Shown here in pieces: positions 17,862-27,050 of a DNA stretch of 64,000 bases; within the stretch, counting starts at the first letter, position 1; every line of letters begins with the position of its first letter. The stretch is from Pseudomonas sp. BCA17 (GTDB lineage: Bacteria; Pseudomonadota; Gammaproteobacteria; Pseudomonadales; Pseudomonadaceae), in NCBI RefSeq assembly GCF_004519405.1, contig NZ_SGWI01000008.1:186001-250000 (forward strand), read 5' to 3'. A program made the position numbers and the translations under genes. The notes below the pieces were generated by a model, which saw only the letters and a list, made by a program, of their open reading frames with translations, searched no databases and was not told where the DNA came from.

Positions 17862-18371
17862 ATGAGCGCAACCCCCAATGACACGGCGGTTCAACCGTTC
17901 GTCAGTCACCCGATACGCCTGACCCTGAACGGCCGGCAGCGCGAATTGAACGTGTTGCCCTGGACCACCTTGCTTGACCTGCTGCGTGAGCAGCTCGATC
18001 TGGTCGGCAGCAAAAAGGGCTGCGACCACGGCCAGTGTGGTGCCTGCACCGTACTGCGCGACGGCAAACGCGTGAATGCCTGCCTGACCCTGGCGGTGAT
18101 GTGTGACGGTGCCGAGTTGACCACCATCGAGGGCTTGGCTGACGGTGATGTGCTCCATCCGATGCAGCAGGCATTCATCAAGCATGACGCGTTTCAATGT
18201 GGCTATTGCACGCCCGGACAGATTTGCTCTGCCGTGGGCCTGGCCAACGAAGGGCGCGCCCGCGACACCGCGCAAATCCAGGAATTGATGAGCGGCAACC
18301 TGTGCCGCTGTGGTGCCTACAGCAACATCCGCGACGCGATCGAAGCGGTCGTGCTGGGAGACCCTCAATGA
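17862..18371 (+). CDS. paoA: Aldehyde oxidase-type 2Fe-2S subunit (PaoA/YagT-like)
   Basis: The 169-residue subunit binds two 2Fe-2S clusters: the plant-type cluster with Cys54, 59, 62 and 74, and the alpha-helical cluster with Cys113, 116, 148 and 150. It relays electrons from the molybdenum site to FAD. Unlike E. coli PaoA it has no twin-arginine signal peptide; the N-terminus is simply MSATPNDTAVQPF, so the complex is probably cytoplasmic. The start follows GAGGTG. Its stop overlaps the next start by 4 bp. Confidence 0.88.
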   Translation: MSATPNDTAVQPFVSHPIRLTLNGRQRELNVLPWTTLLDLLREQLDLVGSKKGCDHGQCGACTVLRDGKRVNACLTLAVMCDGAELTTIEGLADGDVLHPMQQAFIKHDAFQCGYCTPGQICSAVGLANEGRARDTAQIQELMSGNLCRCGAYSNIRDAIEAVVLGDPQ

Positions 18372-19357
18372 ACCCTTTCCAGTACAGCAAGCCGAGCGAT
18401 GTACATGAAGCGGTTCATCTGAGCAGCGCCGCCTCGCGCTTTATTGCCGGTGGCACCAATTTGTTGGACCTGATGAAAGAGAACATCAGCCGCCCTGAAC
18501 ACCTGATCGATATCACCGGGCTGCCGCTGCATGGCGTTGAACCCACGGCCAGTGGTGGGGTGATGATCGGCGCCTTGGTCAGCAACGCTGACCTGGCCTG
18601 GCACCCATTGATCGAAGCCCGCTACCCTTTGCTGTCCCAGGCGATCCTCGCCGGGGCGTCACCGCAGTTGCGCAACATGGCCAGTACCGGCGGTAATCTG
18701 TTGCAGCGTACCCGTTGCTACTACTTCTATGACACCGGCGTGCCCTGCAACAAACGCGAACCCGGCAGCGGTTGCCCGGCGCGAACCGGCTTGAACCGCA
18801 TCCATGCCATTCTCGGTGCCAGTGATCAGTGTGTGGCGACCCACCCCTCTGACATGTGTGTCGCCTTGGCGGCACTCGAGGCCCGTGTACATGTGGAGGG
18901 CCGTGGCGGCTCCCGCGTGATTGAGTTTGCCGATTTCCATCGCTTGCCGGGCGATACCCCGCAGCGCGACAACCTGTTGGCGGATGATGAGCTGATCACG
19001 GCCATTGAGTTACCGGCTGACCGCCTTGCCAGCCACAGCCACTATTTGAAAATCCGTGACCGTGCGTCGTACGCCTTTGCCCTGGTGTCGGTTGCCGCCG
19101 CGTTGGAGCTGGAGGGCGACACCCTCGTCGACGCCCGCCTGGCGCTCGGCGGCGTGGCGCACAAACCCTGGCGTGATCGCGCGGTGGAAGCCGCGTTGAT
19201 CGGCCGCAAGGTCAGCCGCGAAACCTTCAGCGCCGCCGCTGATGCGCTGTTGCAAGATGCCGAGCCGCTGGAACACAACGGCTTCAAGATCAAGCTGGCG
19301 CGTCGCGCGATTATCCGCGCCTTGAGCGATGCCGCTGTCGCAGGAGAACGCCCATGA
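18368..19357 (+). CDS. paoB: Aldehyde oxidase-type FAD subunit with 4Fe-4S insert (PaoB/YagS-like)
   Basis: The 329-residue FAD subunit of the xanthine dehydrogenase family has FAD loops FIAGGTNLLDLM (25-36) and RNMASTGGNLLQ (102-113). Four cysteines, Cys117, 127, 136 and 155, lie in an insert with PCNKREPGSGCPA, the pattern that binds an extra 4Fe-4S cluster in E. coli PaoB. This insert, rather than the plain xanthine dehydrogenase layout, is the reason for the PaoABC assignment. It is the middle gene of a three-gene operon with 4-bp overlaps on both sides. Confidence 0.88.
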   Translation: MNPFQYSKPSDVHEAVHLSSAASRFIAGGTNLLDLMKENISRPEHLIDITGLPLHGVEPTASGGVMIGALVSNADLAWHPLIEARYPLLSQAILAGASPQLRNMASTGGNLLQRTRCYYFYDTGVPCNKREPGSGCPARTGLNRIHAILGASDQCVATHPSDMCVALAALEARVHVEGRGGSRVIEFADFHRLPGDTPQRDNLLADDELITAIELPADRLASHSHYLKIRDRASYAFALVSVAAALELEGDTLVDARLALGGVAHKPWRDRAVEAALIGRKVSRETFSAAADALLQDAEPLEHNGFKIKLARRAIIRALSDAAVAGERP

Positions 19358-21537
19358 CCGCTATCGGAAAACCCCTCGACCGTGTCGATGGTCTGCTCAA
19401 GGTCACGGGCCAGGCACGCTATGCCGGTGAGTTTGCCGACCCGGACCTGCTCCACGGCAGCGTCGTGTCCAGCACCATCGCCAGGGGGCGAGTGGTCAAG
19501 ATCGACGCCTCCAAAGCGCTGGCATTGCCCGGCGTGGTGATGGTGCTCGATCACCTCAACCGGCCGAAACTCGCCAGTTACGACGATGCGTTTGCCGATG
19601 CCGATGCAGCGGACGGTTCGCCGTTCCGCCCGTTGTACAACGACCGCGTGCTCTACAGCGGCCAACCACTGGCCCTGGTGATCGCCGATAATCTGGAGCT
19701 GGCACGGCATGCCGGTTCGCTGGTGCACATCGAGTACGAAAGCGAAGCCTTTGAAACCGACTTGCTGGTGAGGCAGGAGCATGCCCACGCCTCGCCGCAA
19801 ACGCCGCCCAAGCCACGTGGCAACTTTCAGGCGCAGTGGAGCGCCGCCGCCGTCAGCCTCGACGTGCATTACAGCACGCCCATCGAGCATCACAACCCTA
19901 TGGAACCGCACGCCAGCACCGTGCTGTACCAGCCGGACGGCACCCTGCATATCCATGACAAAACCCAAGGGCCGCAGAACTGCCAGGCCTATGTGCAAAA
20001 AGTGTTCGGCCTGGATAAAAGCCAGGTGCGTATCTTTGCGGCTTTCGTCGGCGGGGCTTTCGGTTCCGGCTTGCGTCCGCAATATCAATTGCCGCTGGCG
20101 GTGATGGCGTCGCTGGCGCTCAAGCGTTCGGTGCGGGTCACCCTGACGCGTCAGCAGATGTTCACTTTCGGCTACCGCCCGCGCACCTTGCAGCGCCTGC
20201 AAATGGGTGCCGCCGCCGACGGGCGGCTGCTCGCACTTGGGCATACCGCCATTGGCCAGACCTCGCGCTTCGAAGACTTCAGTGAGCATGTGGTGGAATG
20301 GAGCGGCATGCTCTACCACTGCGACAACGTGCAGTTGACCTACAAGCTGGTGCCGCTCGATGTGTTCACTCCGCTGGACATGCGGGCACCCGGCGCCGCC
20401 CTGGGAGTGATCGGCCTGGAATGCGCCATGGACGAACTGGCGTGTGCGTTGGGCATGGACCCGGTGCAACTGCGCCTGATCAATTACGCGGAGCGCAACC
20501 AGAACGAAGACAAACCCTGGTCGAGTAAAGCCCTGCGTGAGTGCTACCGCGAAGGCGCCGAACGCTTCGGCTGGCACCTGCGCAACCCGGAGCCGCGCAG
20601 CATGCGTGAGGGGCAGCAGTTGATCGGCTGGGGCATGGCGGGCGGCGTGTGGGAAGCCATGCAGATGAAGGCCAGCGCCAAGGCGCGGATCGACGCGCAG
20701 GGCAAGCTGACGGTGAGCAGCGCCACCACGGATATCGGCACAGGTACTTACACCGTGATGACCCAGATCGCGGCACAGGCGAGTGGCGTGGCGGTCAAGG
20801 ACGTGACATTTCTCCTGGGCGATTCATCGTTGCCCACGGCGCCGCTGCAGGGGGGCTCGTTTACCGTATCCTCAGTGGGCACCGCCGTTCAGCAAGCGTG
20901 CGAGGCGTTGAATGCCAAGCTGCTGAAAATCGCCCGGCAGACTTACCCGGTCTTTGAAGGGGCCGACACCGTGCGCTTCGAGGACGGCCAACTGCACACG
21001 GGTGATGTCAGTGTCTCGCTGGCCCAATTGGTCAAAGACAGCGGCGAAGAGGCATTAGCCGTGCAGGTCGACAGCGAGCCCGATAAAAAGCGCGAAGGTT
21101 ATGCCACCGCCACCCATTCAGCGGTGTTCGTTGAAGTCCGGGTGGATGAAGACCTTGGCACTATCCATGTCAGCCGGGTGGTCAGCGCCGTTGCGGCCGG
21201 GCGAGTGGTCAATCCAAAGATGGCCCGCAGCCAGATTCTCGGCGGGGTGGTGTGGGGCATCGGCATGGCGCTGCATGAAGAAACCCAGGTCGACCATCAA
21301 CTGGGCCGCTATATGAATCACAGCCTGGCCGAGTACCACATTCCGGTTAACGCCGATATCGGGGATATTGATGTGCTGTTCGTCGAAGAACACGACGAGA
21401 TCGTCAACGCGCTCGGTTCCAAGGGCGTCGGTGAAATCGGCATCGTCGGGGTGGCGGCAGCCGTAGCGAATGCGGTCTACCACGCCACCGGCAAGCGGGT
21501 CCGGGACTTTCCGATCACCCTGGATAAGGTGCTTTAA
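19354..21537 (+). CDS. paoC: Aldehyde oxidase-type molybdenum subunit (PaoC/YagR-like)
   Basis: The 727-residue molybdopterin cytosine dinucleotide subunit starts TAIGKPLDRVDGLLKVTGQARYAGEF. Its FVGGAFGSGLRPQ loop lies near residue 230 and the active-site glutamate lies in GSKGVGEIG close to the C-terminus. It should oxidise aldehydes to acids with broad specificity; the substrate is not deducible. Cofactor sulfuration and insertion in this family need an XdhC/PaoD-type chaperone, which is not encoded here: the next gene is a convergent MFS transporter. Confidence 0.9.
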   Translation: MTAIGKPLDRVDGLLKVTGQARYAGEFADPDLLHGSVVSSTIARGRVVKIDASKALALPGVVMVLDHLNRPKLASYDDAFADADAADGSPFRPLYNDRVLYSGQPLALVIADNLELARHAGSLVHIEYESEAFETDLLVRQEHAHASPQTPPKPRGNFQAQWSAAAVSLDVHYSTPIEHHNPMEPHASTVLYQPDGTLHIHDKTQGPQNCQAYVQKVFGLDKSQVRIFAAFVGGAFGSGLRPQYQLPLAVMASLALKRSVRVTLTRQQMFTFGYRPRTLQRLQMGAAADGRLLALGHTAIGQTSRFEDFSEHVVEWSGMLYHCDNVQLTYKLVPLDVFTPLDMRAPGAALGVIGLECAMDELACALGMDPVQLRLINYAERNQNEDKPWSSKALRECYREGAERFGWHLRNPEPRSMREGQQLIGWGMAGGVWEAMQMKASAKARIDAQGKLTVSSATTDIGTGTYTVMTQIAAQASGVAVKDVTFLLGDSSLPTAPLQGGSFTVSSVGTAVQQACEALNAKLLKIARQTYPVFEGADTVRFEDGQLHTGDVSVSLAQLVKDSGEEALAVQVDSEPDKKREGYATATHSAVFVEVRVDEDLGTIHVSRVVSAVAAGRVVNPKMARSQILGGVVWGIGMALHEETQVDHQLGRYMNHSLAEYHIPVNADIGDIDVLFVEEHDEIVNALGSKGVGEIGIVGVAAAVANAVYHATGKRVRDFPITLDKVL

Positions 21538-22772
21538 ACCTTGGCCTCTTCGACCGGAACATGCATCCGGTCGCGGTTGGCCAGGCTCGGGAACAGCTTG
21601 ATCCACACGCCTGTCACCAGCAAGGTACCGACCCCGCCCATGACCACGGCGGGTACGGTGCCGAACCAGTGGGCAGTGATCCCGGATTCGAACTCTCCCA
21701 GTTGATTGGATGCGCCGATGAACAGGCCGTTGACCGCACTGACGCGGCCGCGCATTTCATCCGGGGTCTCCAATTGCACGAAAGAGGCGCGGATCACCAT
21801 GCTGATCATGTCCGCCGCACCCAGCACCACCAGCACCGCCAGGGAAAACCAGAACGAGGTCGACAGACCGAAGGCGATAGTTGCCACGCCGAACACCCCC
21901 ACGGCGGTGAACATCACACGGCCCACCTGCCGGTCCACGGCAAACCGAGCCAGCCACAATGACATCAGCAGCGCGCCCACCGCCGGTGCCGAGCGCAGCA
22001 GGCCCAGGCCCCAGGCACCGGTCAGCAGGATGTCCTTGGCGAACACCGGCAGCAACGCGGTGGCGCCGCCGAGCAGTACAGCGAACAGGTCCAGGGAAAT
22101 CGCGCCGAGGATGTCCGGGCGGCTGCGGATGAAGCGGATGCCGGCCAGCAGCGAGTCCAGGGTGGCCTTGCCTTTGTTGAGCGGCGTCTGGCGGGCGGGC
22201 AGGTTCAGGGTCAGTATGCAGGCGATCAGGTACAACGCTACAGTGGGGCCATACACCCACACACTGCCGAACGCATACAGCAAACCGCCAAGTGCCGGTG
22301 CGACGATGGTCGCCAGTTGCTGGGCCGACTGCGAGGACGCTACCGCCCGTGGGAACAGTGCCGTGGGCACGATACTCGGCAGCAGCGCTTGAGTCGTGGG
22401 CATTTCAAAGGAGCGCGCGGCGCCCAGCAGGAAGGCGAGGATGAAGATCATCTCGCGGGTTACGTTGCCGGTCAGCCCACCGATGGCCAGGCTCAGGGCA
22501 ATCAGCGCTTGTACGGTCTGGCAGATGGCGGCCACCTTGCGCCGCTCATAGCGGTCGGCCACATGCCCGGTGTGCAGCATGAACAGTACGCGTGGCACGA
22601 ATTCCACCAGGCCGACCAAGCCCAGGTCCAGCACATTGCCGGTCAGTTGGTAGAGGTTCCAGCCGATGGCCACGGTGAGCATCTGGAAGCCGCTGGCGGT
22701 AAAGATCCGCGCCAGCCAGAACGCGATGAAGGGGCGGTGGTGGCGCAACAGCAACGCGGGTTCACTTGGCAT
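21534..22772 (-). CDS. MFS exporter, EntS-like
   Basis: The 412-residue, 12-helix protein belongs to the enterobactin-exporter-like MFS_3 group: RHHRPFIAFWLARIFTASGFQM at the N-terminus, then AIGWNLYQLTG and the loop HVADRYERRKV. Members export siderophores, peptides or drugs. No biosynthetic cluster lies nearby, so the substrate is unknown. It ends inside the last codons of paoC (convergent, 4-bp overlap). Confidence 0.8.
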   Translation of the reverse strand: MPSEPALLLRHHRPFIAFWLARIFTASGFQMLTVAIGWNLYQLTGNVLDLGLVGLVEFVPRVLFMLHTGHVADRYERRKVAAICQTVQALIALSLAIGGLTGNVTREMIFILAFLLGAARSFEMPTTQALLPSIVPTALFPRAVASSQSAQQLATIVAPALGGLLYAFGSVWVYGPTVALYLIACILTLNLPARQTPLNKGKATLDSLLAGIRFIRSRPDILGAISLDLFAVLLGGATALLPVFAKDILLTGAWGLGLLRSAPAVGALLMSLWLARFAVDRQVGRVMFTAVGVFGVATIAFGLSTSFWFSLAVLVVLGAADMISMVIRASFVQLETPDEMRGRVSAVNGLFIGASNQLGEFESGITAHWFGTVPAVVMGGVGTLLVTGVWIKLFPSLANRDRMHVPVEEAKV

Positions 22773-22918
22773 CGGGGGTTCAAGTCAGGGCCGGAGAGAG
22801 GCCGAGATTATCATTAAGTTGTAACAGATGGTTGCAACAACTGAGCTGAGGCAGTCTGTCACGCGGCAAAAGACCACACAGTTCGATGCTGAAAATGGGA
22901 CTACTCTTTCAGCAGTGC

Positions 22919-22932
22919 TTGATCCAGATCAA
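22919..22932. promoter_or_regulatory. ANR/FNR box upstream of cioAB
   Basis: TTGATCCAGATCAA is a perfect match to the ANR/FNR consensus TTGAT-N4-ATCAA, 156 bp upstream of the cioA ATG in a 316-bp gap that otherwise holds no gene. In P. aeruginosa ANR represses cioAB at low oxygen, so a repressor site here fits; position relative to the -10 is unknown. Confidence 0.75.
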
Positions 22933-23088
22933 AACCGGTTCCGGAATTGTTCTGGTGGCCTCAGGGCCAGATTCCCTGCGTGGTGGATAAAAAAAGAAAC
23001 GAACTGGAATTCGCCAGACTCAATATCCGTGGGGGCAGTGGGTGCAGGCGTCCGCCAGCAGCCGGTATTACCTGACAGAGGAAGACTT

Positions 23089-24528
23089 ATGTTCGGTTTG
23101 GAGGCGCTAGATCTCGCCCGAATTCAATTCGCGTTCACCATCTCGTTTCACATCCTGTTCCCGGCGATCACCATCGGCCTGGCCAGTTACCTTGCGGTGC
23201 TGGAAGGCTTGTGGCTCAAGACCCACAACGACACCTACCGTGACCTCTACCACTTCTGGTCGAAAATCTTCGCCGTCAACTTCGGTATGGGCGTGGTCTC
23301 CGGCTTGGTCATGGCTTATCAGTTCGGCACCAACTGGAGCCGTTTCTCGGACTTTGCCGGCGCCGTTACCGGGCCGCTGCTGACATACGAGGTGCTCACG
23401 GCGTTTTTCCTCGAAGCCGGTTTCCTCGGGGTGATGCTGTTCGGTTGGAATAAAGTGGGGCGCAAGCTGCACTTCTTCGCCACCGTGATGGTCGCCGTCG
23501 GCACGCTGATCTCCACGTTCTGGATCCTGTCGTCCAATAGCTGGATGCAGACGCCCCAGGGCTTTGAGATCGTCGATGGCCGGGTGATCCCGACCGATTG
23601 GTTCGCTGTGGTCTTCAACCCGTCGTTCCCTTATCGCCTGGCGCACATGGCCACGGCGGCCTTCGTGGCCACTGCGTTCTTTGTCGGCTCCTCGGCGGCC
23701 TGGCACTTGTTGCGCGGCAAGGACAACCCGGCGATCCGCACCATGTTGTCGATGGCCATGTGGATGGCCTTGATCGTCGCGCCTATCCAGGCGGTCATCG
23801 GCGACTTCCATGGCCTCAACACCCTCAAGCACCAACCGGCAAAAATTGCCGCGATTGAAGGCCACTGGGAAAACATCGGCAACGAACCGACCCCATTGAT
23901 ACTGTTCGGCTTGCCGGACATGAAGGCCGAAAAAACCAAGTACGCGGTGGAGATTCCGTACCTGGGCAGCCTGATTCTGACTCACTCGTTGGACAAACAG
24001 GTGCCGGCGCTCAAGGAGTTCCCGCCTGAAGACCGTCCCAACTCGACCATCGTGTTCTGGTCGTTCCGCGTCATGGTTGGCCTGGGCTTTCTGATGATCT
24101 TCACCGGCCTGTTCAGTCTCTGGCTGCGCCGTGGCGACAAGATGTATACGTCCAAACCGTTCCTGTACCTGGCGTTGTGGATGGGGCCATCCGGCCTGAT
24201 CGCGATTCTTGCCGGTTGGTTCACCACCGAAATCGGCCGCCAGCCATGGGTGGTCTACGGCCTGATGCGCACGGCGGACGCGTCCTCCGGGCACAGCCTG
24301 GTGCAGATGACGATCACCCTGGTGTTGTTCGTGGTGGTGTACTTCGCCCTGTTCGGCGCAGGTCTGGGTTACATGATGCGCCTGGTTCGCAAAGGTCCGG
24401 TCACCCATGAAAGTACCGAGCCGACCCACGGTGGCCCTGGCCAGAAACGTACACCCGCGCGTCCGTTGTCGGCGGCCGATGACGGCAGTGATGACGACCA
24501 CGACCACATCCAGCACAAGGGGAATTGA
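23089..24528 (+). CDS. cioA: Cyanide-insensitive terminal oxidase subunit I
   Basis: The 479-residue cytochrome bd-type subunit I oxidises ubiquinol and reduces O2 at the inner membrane. His21 (TISFHILFP) is the likely high-spin haem ligand, and the segment RGDKMYTSKPF-LALWMGPSGLIA-GWFTTEIGRQPWVVYG carries the second haem region. The quinol loop is short, as in CIO rather than E. coli CydA. The ATG at 23089 follows GAGGAAG. CIO-type enzymes resist cyanide and help at low oxygen. Confidence 0.93.
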   Translation: MFGLEALDLARIQFAFTISFHILFPAITIGLASYLAVLEGLWLKTHNDTYRDLYHFWSKIFAVNFGMGVVSGLVMAYQFGTNWSRFSDFAGAVTGPLLTYEVLTAFFLEAGFLGVMLFGWNKVGRKLHFFATVMVAVGTLISTFWILSSNSWMQTPQGFEIVDGRVIPTDWFAVVFNPSFPYRLAHMATAAFVATAFFVGSSAAWHLLRGKDNPAIRTMLSMAMWMALIVAPIQAVIGDFHGLNTLKHQPAKIAAIEGHWENIGNEPTPLILFGLPDMKAEKTKYAVEIPYLGSLILTHSLDKQVPALKEFPPEDRPNSTIVFWSFRVMVGLGFLMIFTGLFSLWLRRGDKMYTSKPFLYLALWMGPSGLIAILAGWFTTEIGRQPWVVYGLMRTADASSGHSLVQMTITLVLFVVVYFALFGAGLGYMMRLVRKGPVTHESTEPTHGGPGQKRTPARPLSAADDGSDDDHDHIQHKGN

Positions 24529-24529
24529 G

Positions 24530-25537
24530 ATGGGTATTGATCTTCCGCTGATCTGGGCCGTGATCATCATCTTCGGCATCATGATGTACGTGGTGATGGA
24601 CGGCTTCGACCTGGGTATCGGCATCCTCTTCCCGTTTATCCCGGGCAAAGTTGACCGCGACGTCATGATGAACACCGTCGCTCCGGTATGGGACGGCAAC
24701 GAAACCTGGCTGGTACTGGGCGGTGCGGCATTGTTCGGCGCCTTTCCGCTGGCCTACTCGGTCGTGCTGTCGGCGTTGTACCTGCCGCTGATCCTGATGC
24801 TGATCGGGTTGATCTTCCGCGGCGTGGCCTTCGAGTTCCGCTTCAAGGCCAAGGACCACAAGCGTCACCTGTGGGACAAGGCGTTTATCGGCGGCTCGAT
24901 CGCCGCCACCTTCTTCCAGGGCGTGGCGCTGGGGGCGTTCATTGACGGTATCCCGGTGGTCGACCGTCAGTTCGCCGGCGGCTCGCTGGATTGGCTGACG
25001 CCGTTCACGATGTTCTGCGGCGTGGCCCTGGTGATCGCGTATGCCCTGCTGGGTTGCACCTGGCTGATCATGAAGACCGAAGGCAAGTTACAGGAGCAGA
25101 TGCATAACCTGGCGCGGCCGTTGGCCTTCGTGGTGTTGGCGGTGATCGGTATCGTCAGCCTGTGGACGCCGCTGTCGCATCCGGAAATCGCCTCGCGCTG
25201 GTTCACCCTGCCAAACCTGTTCTGGTTCCTGCCGGTGCCGATCCTGGTGTTGGTGACCATGTACGGGCTGATTCGCGCGGTGGCGCGTCATGCCCACTAC
25301 ACACCGTTCCTGCTGACGCTGGTGCTGATATTCCTCGGCTACAGCGGTTTGGGTATCAGCCTGTGGCCGAACATTATTCCGCCGTCAGTGTCGATCTGGG
25401 ACGCCGCGGCGCCGCCGCAGAGCCAGGGCTTCATGCTGGTGGGTACGCTGTTCATCATCCCGTTCATCCTGGGCTACACCTTCTGGAGCTACTACGTGTT
25501 CCGCGGCAAGGTCACCCATGAAGACGGCTACCACTAG
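24530..25537 (+). CDS. cioB: Cyanide-insensitive terminal oxidase subunit II
   Basis: The 335-residue subunit II of a bd-type oxidase begins MGIDLPLIWAVIIIFGIMMYVVMDGFDLGIG, the conserved first helix with the MDGFDLG motif, and contains APVWDGNETWLV. It pairs with CioA and has no haem ligand role of its own in most models. The start lies one base after the cioA stop with GGGGAATTGAG as ribosome-binding region. Confidence 0.93.
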   Translation: MGIDLPLIWAVIIIFGIMMYVVMDGFDLGIGILFPFIPGKVDRDVMMNTVAPVWDGNETWLVLGGAALFGAFPLAYSVVLSALYLPLILMLIGLIFRGVAFEFRFKAKDHKRHLWDKAFIGGSIAATFFQGVALGAFIDGIPVVDRQFAGGSLDWLTPFTMFCGVALVIAYALLGCTWLIMKTEGKLQEQMHNLARPLAFVVLAVIGIVSLWTPLSHPEIASRWFTLPNLFWFLPVPILVLVTMYGLIRAVARHAHYTPFLLTLVLIFLGYSGLGISLWPNIIPPSVSIWDAAAPPQSQGFMLVGTLFIIPFILGYTFWSYYVFRGKVTHEDGYH

Positions 25538-25549
25538 GAGGCGCGTACC

Positions 25550-25717
25550 ATGTCCGGCAAACCTACGCTGCACGAGATTGAACAGGCCGAGAAGCAGCCA
25601 TTGTGGCGGCGCCTGGGTTGGTTGGCGATGATCTGGACCGGCAGTGTGCTGGCCCTGTTCGTCGTGGCCAGCCTGATGCGCTTGTTCATGAATGCGGCCG
25701 GCTTGACCACTCACTGA
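25550..25717 (+). CDS. Small single-helix CioAB partner (DUF2474, CydX-like)
   Basis: This 55-residue protein reads MSGKPTLHEIEQAEKQPLWR, then one membrane helix from about residue 24 (GWLAMIWTGSVLALFVVASL) and a short C-terminus ending TTH. It starts 12 bases after cioB with GGAGGCG upstream and lies before the operon terminator. Such DUF2474/CydX-like peptides stabilise the haem environment of bd oxidases. It is too short to be found by long-ORF searches. Confidence 0.88.
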   Translation: MSGKPTLHEIEQAEKQPLWRRLGWLAMIWTGSVLALFVVASLMRLFMNAAGLTTH

Positions 25718-25726
25718 CATCCCAAT

Positions 25727-25784
25727 CCGGGCCTTGCGGCCCGGTTTTCAGCCCTGCCATTTGCAAGAGTGGCAGGGTTTTTTT
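25727..25784 (+). terminator. Double terminator after the cio operon
   Basis: Two stem-loops follow the small subunit. The first is CCGGGCC-TTGC-GGCCCGG (25727-25744) with four T's. The second is CCCTGCCA with TGGCAGGG (25752-25777) followed by seven T's, a canonical rho-independent terminator. The T-runs face the plus strand, so they belong to cioAB rather than rlmG. Confidence 0.88.
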
Positions 25785-26907
25785 ATTTGCGCGCTTTGAT
25801 AATCACGAATTTTGGAGTGGTGGCGATTTGCTCGACCCCCCGGAACAAGCGGGCGAGCTTGGTGTGATAGCCCAAGTGACGGTTGCCGACGATATAAAGG
25901 GCACCACCCACGACCAACGTTTCCCGTGCCTGCTGGAACATGCGCCAGGCGAGGAAATCGCCGACCACCTGTTGCTGGTGAAAAGGCGGGTTGCAGAGCA
26001 CCACGTCCAGCGACTGCGCCTCCTGACCGGCAAGGCCGTCGCCGGCGCGTATCGACACGTGGCGCTCACCCAGCGCCGCTTGCCAGTTCTCGGCGGCCGA
26101 TTGCACCGCCATATAGGACTCATCCACCAGGGTGTACTGCGCGTCGGGGTTTTGCAGGGCGCTGGCGATCGCCAATACGCCGTTGCCGCAGCCCAGGTCC
26201 GCCACGCGGGCGCTGCCCAGGTTTTTCGGCAGGTGGGGCAGGAAGGCGCGGGTGCCCATATCCAGGCCCTCGCGGCAGAACACGTTGGCGTGATTGAGCA
26301 GTTCGATAGCTGGTGCGTCGAGGGCGTAACGGGTGGGGTAGGGCGAGACCGCTGTCGGGCGCTGCTCGACGGTAGCAATCAACAAACGCGCCTTTTTGAC
26401 CGCCAGTGAGGCGTGCATCGTCCCGATGTAGCGTTCCAGCAACTCTCCCGCGGCCCGTGGCAGGTGCTTGATCATCGCCCCGGCGATCACTTCGGCGCCC
26501 GGTGCCAATTGGCCCTGCAGGCGGATCAACTGTTCTTCCAGTAGCGCCAGGGTTTTCGGCACGCGGATCAGCACCCGATCGAACGGCCCCGTGGGCACCT
26601 GGCTAGCCGGGATGAACGTCACTGCGTCAAACGCCTTACCGTTGCGCACCAGGTTTTTTTCCAACCCGAGGGCGGCGAGAAACGAATCACCGCTGGAGGT
26701 GACTTGCACCTGCCCCTCAATGCTGGCCGCCAGGGCACCAAAGCTGTCATTGAGCACCAGCACGCGGGTGGTTGCAGCCGGCTGCTGTTGCGCCAGGTAG
26801 TCGAGCAGGTACTCGTCGGCGGCATCGAAGGCTTGCAGCGGATCGTTATGTTGCTCGGGTTGGCGGATCAGATCGAGCTGGGCGAAAGGGCTGTGGAGCA
26901 GGGGCAT
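25783..26907 (-). CDS. rlmG: 23S rRNA (guanine-1835-N2)-methyltransferase
   Basis: The 374-residue SAM-dependent methyltransferase has a tandem fold: an inactive N-terminal half (ADEYLLDYLAQ, VLVLNDSFGAL) and a catalytic half with VADLGCGNGVLAIAS and NPPFHQQ. The N-terminal VLNDSFGAL and the IRVPKTLALLEEQL segment resemble E. coli RlmG (378 residues) more than RsmC (343). It modifies G1835 of 23S rRNA. It is a single gene, its 3' end facing the cio terminator. Confidence 0.88.
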   Translation of the reverse strand: MPLLHSPFAQLDLIRQPEQHNDPLQAFDAADEYLLDYLAQQQPAATTRVLVLNDSFGALAASIEGQVQVTSSGDSFLAALGLEKNLVRNGKAFDAVTFIPASQVPTGPFDRVLIRVPKTLALLEEQLIRLQGQLAPGAEVIAGAMIKHLPRAAGELLERYIGTMHASLAVKKARLLIATVEQRPTAVSPYPTRYALDAPAIELLNHANVFCREGLDMGTRAFLPHLPKNLGSARVADLGCGNGVLAIASALQNPDAQYTLVDESYMAVQSAAENWQAALGERHVSIRAGDGLAGQEAQSLDVVLCNPPFHQQQVVGDFLAWRMFQQARETLVVGGALYIVGNRHLGYHTKLARLFRGVEQIATTPKFVIIKARK

Positions 26908-27050
26908 GGCGAGGGGGGCTCTGGGTAATCATCGGCGGAACCGCCTGAGCGAACTACGAGATGGCACCTGAAGGCGCTGCTCATCACTCAGAAGGGCGCG
27001 TAAATGTTACTTTTTTTTGAGTCTGATGACATGCAGTGTTTCCGTGTCGG

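Noticed and set aside
25783..26907. RsmC (16S rRNA G1207 methyltransferase)
   Set aside because: The N-terminal half and length fit RlmG better than RsmC.
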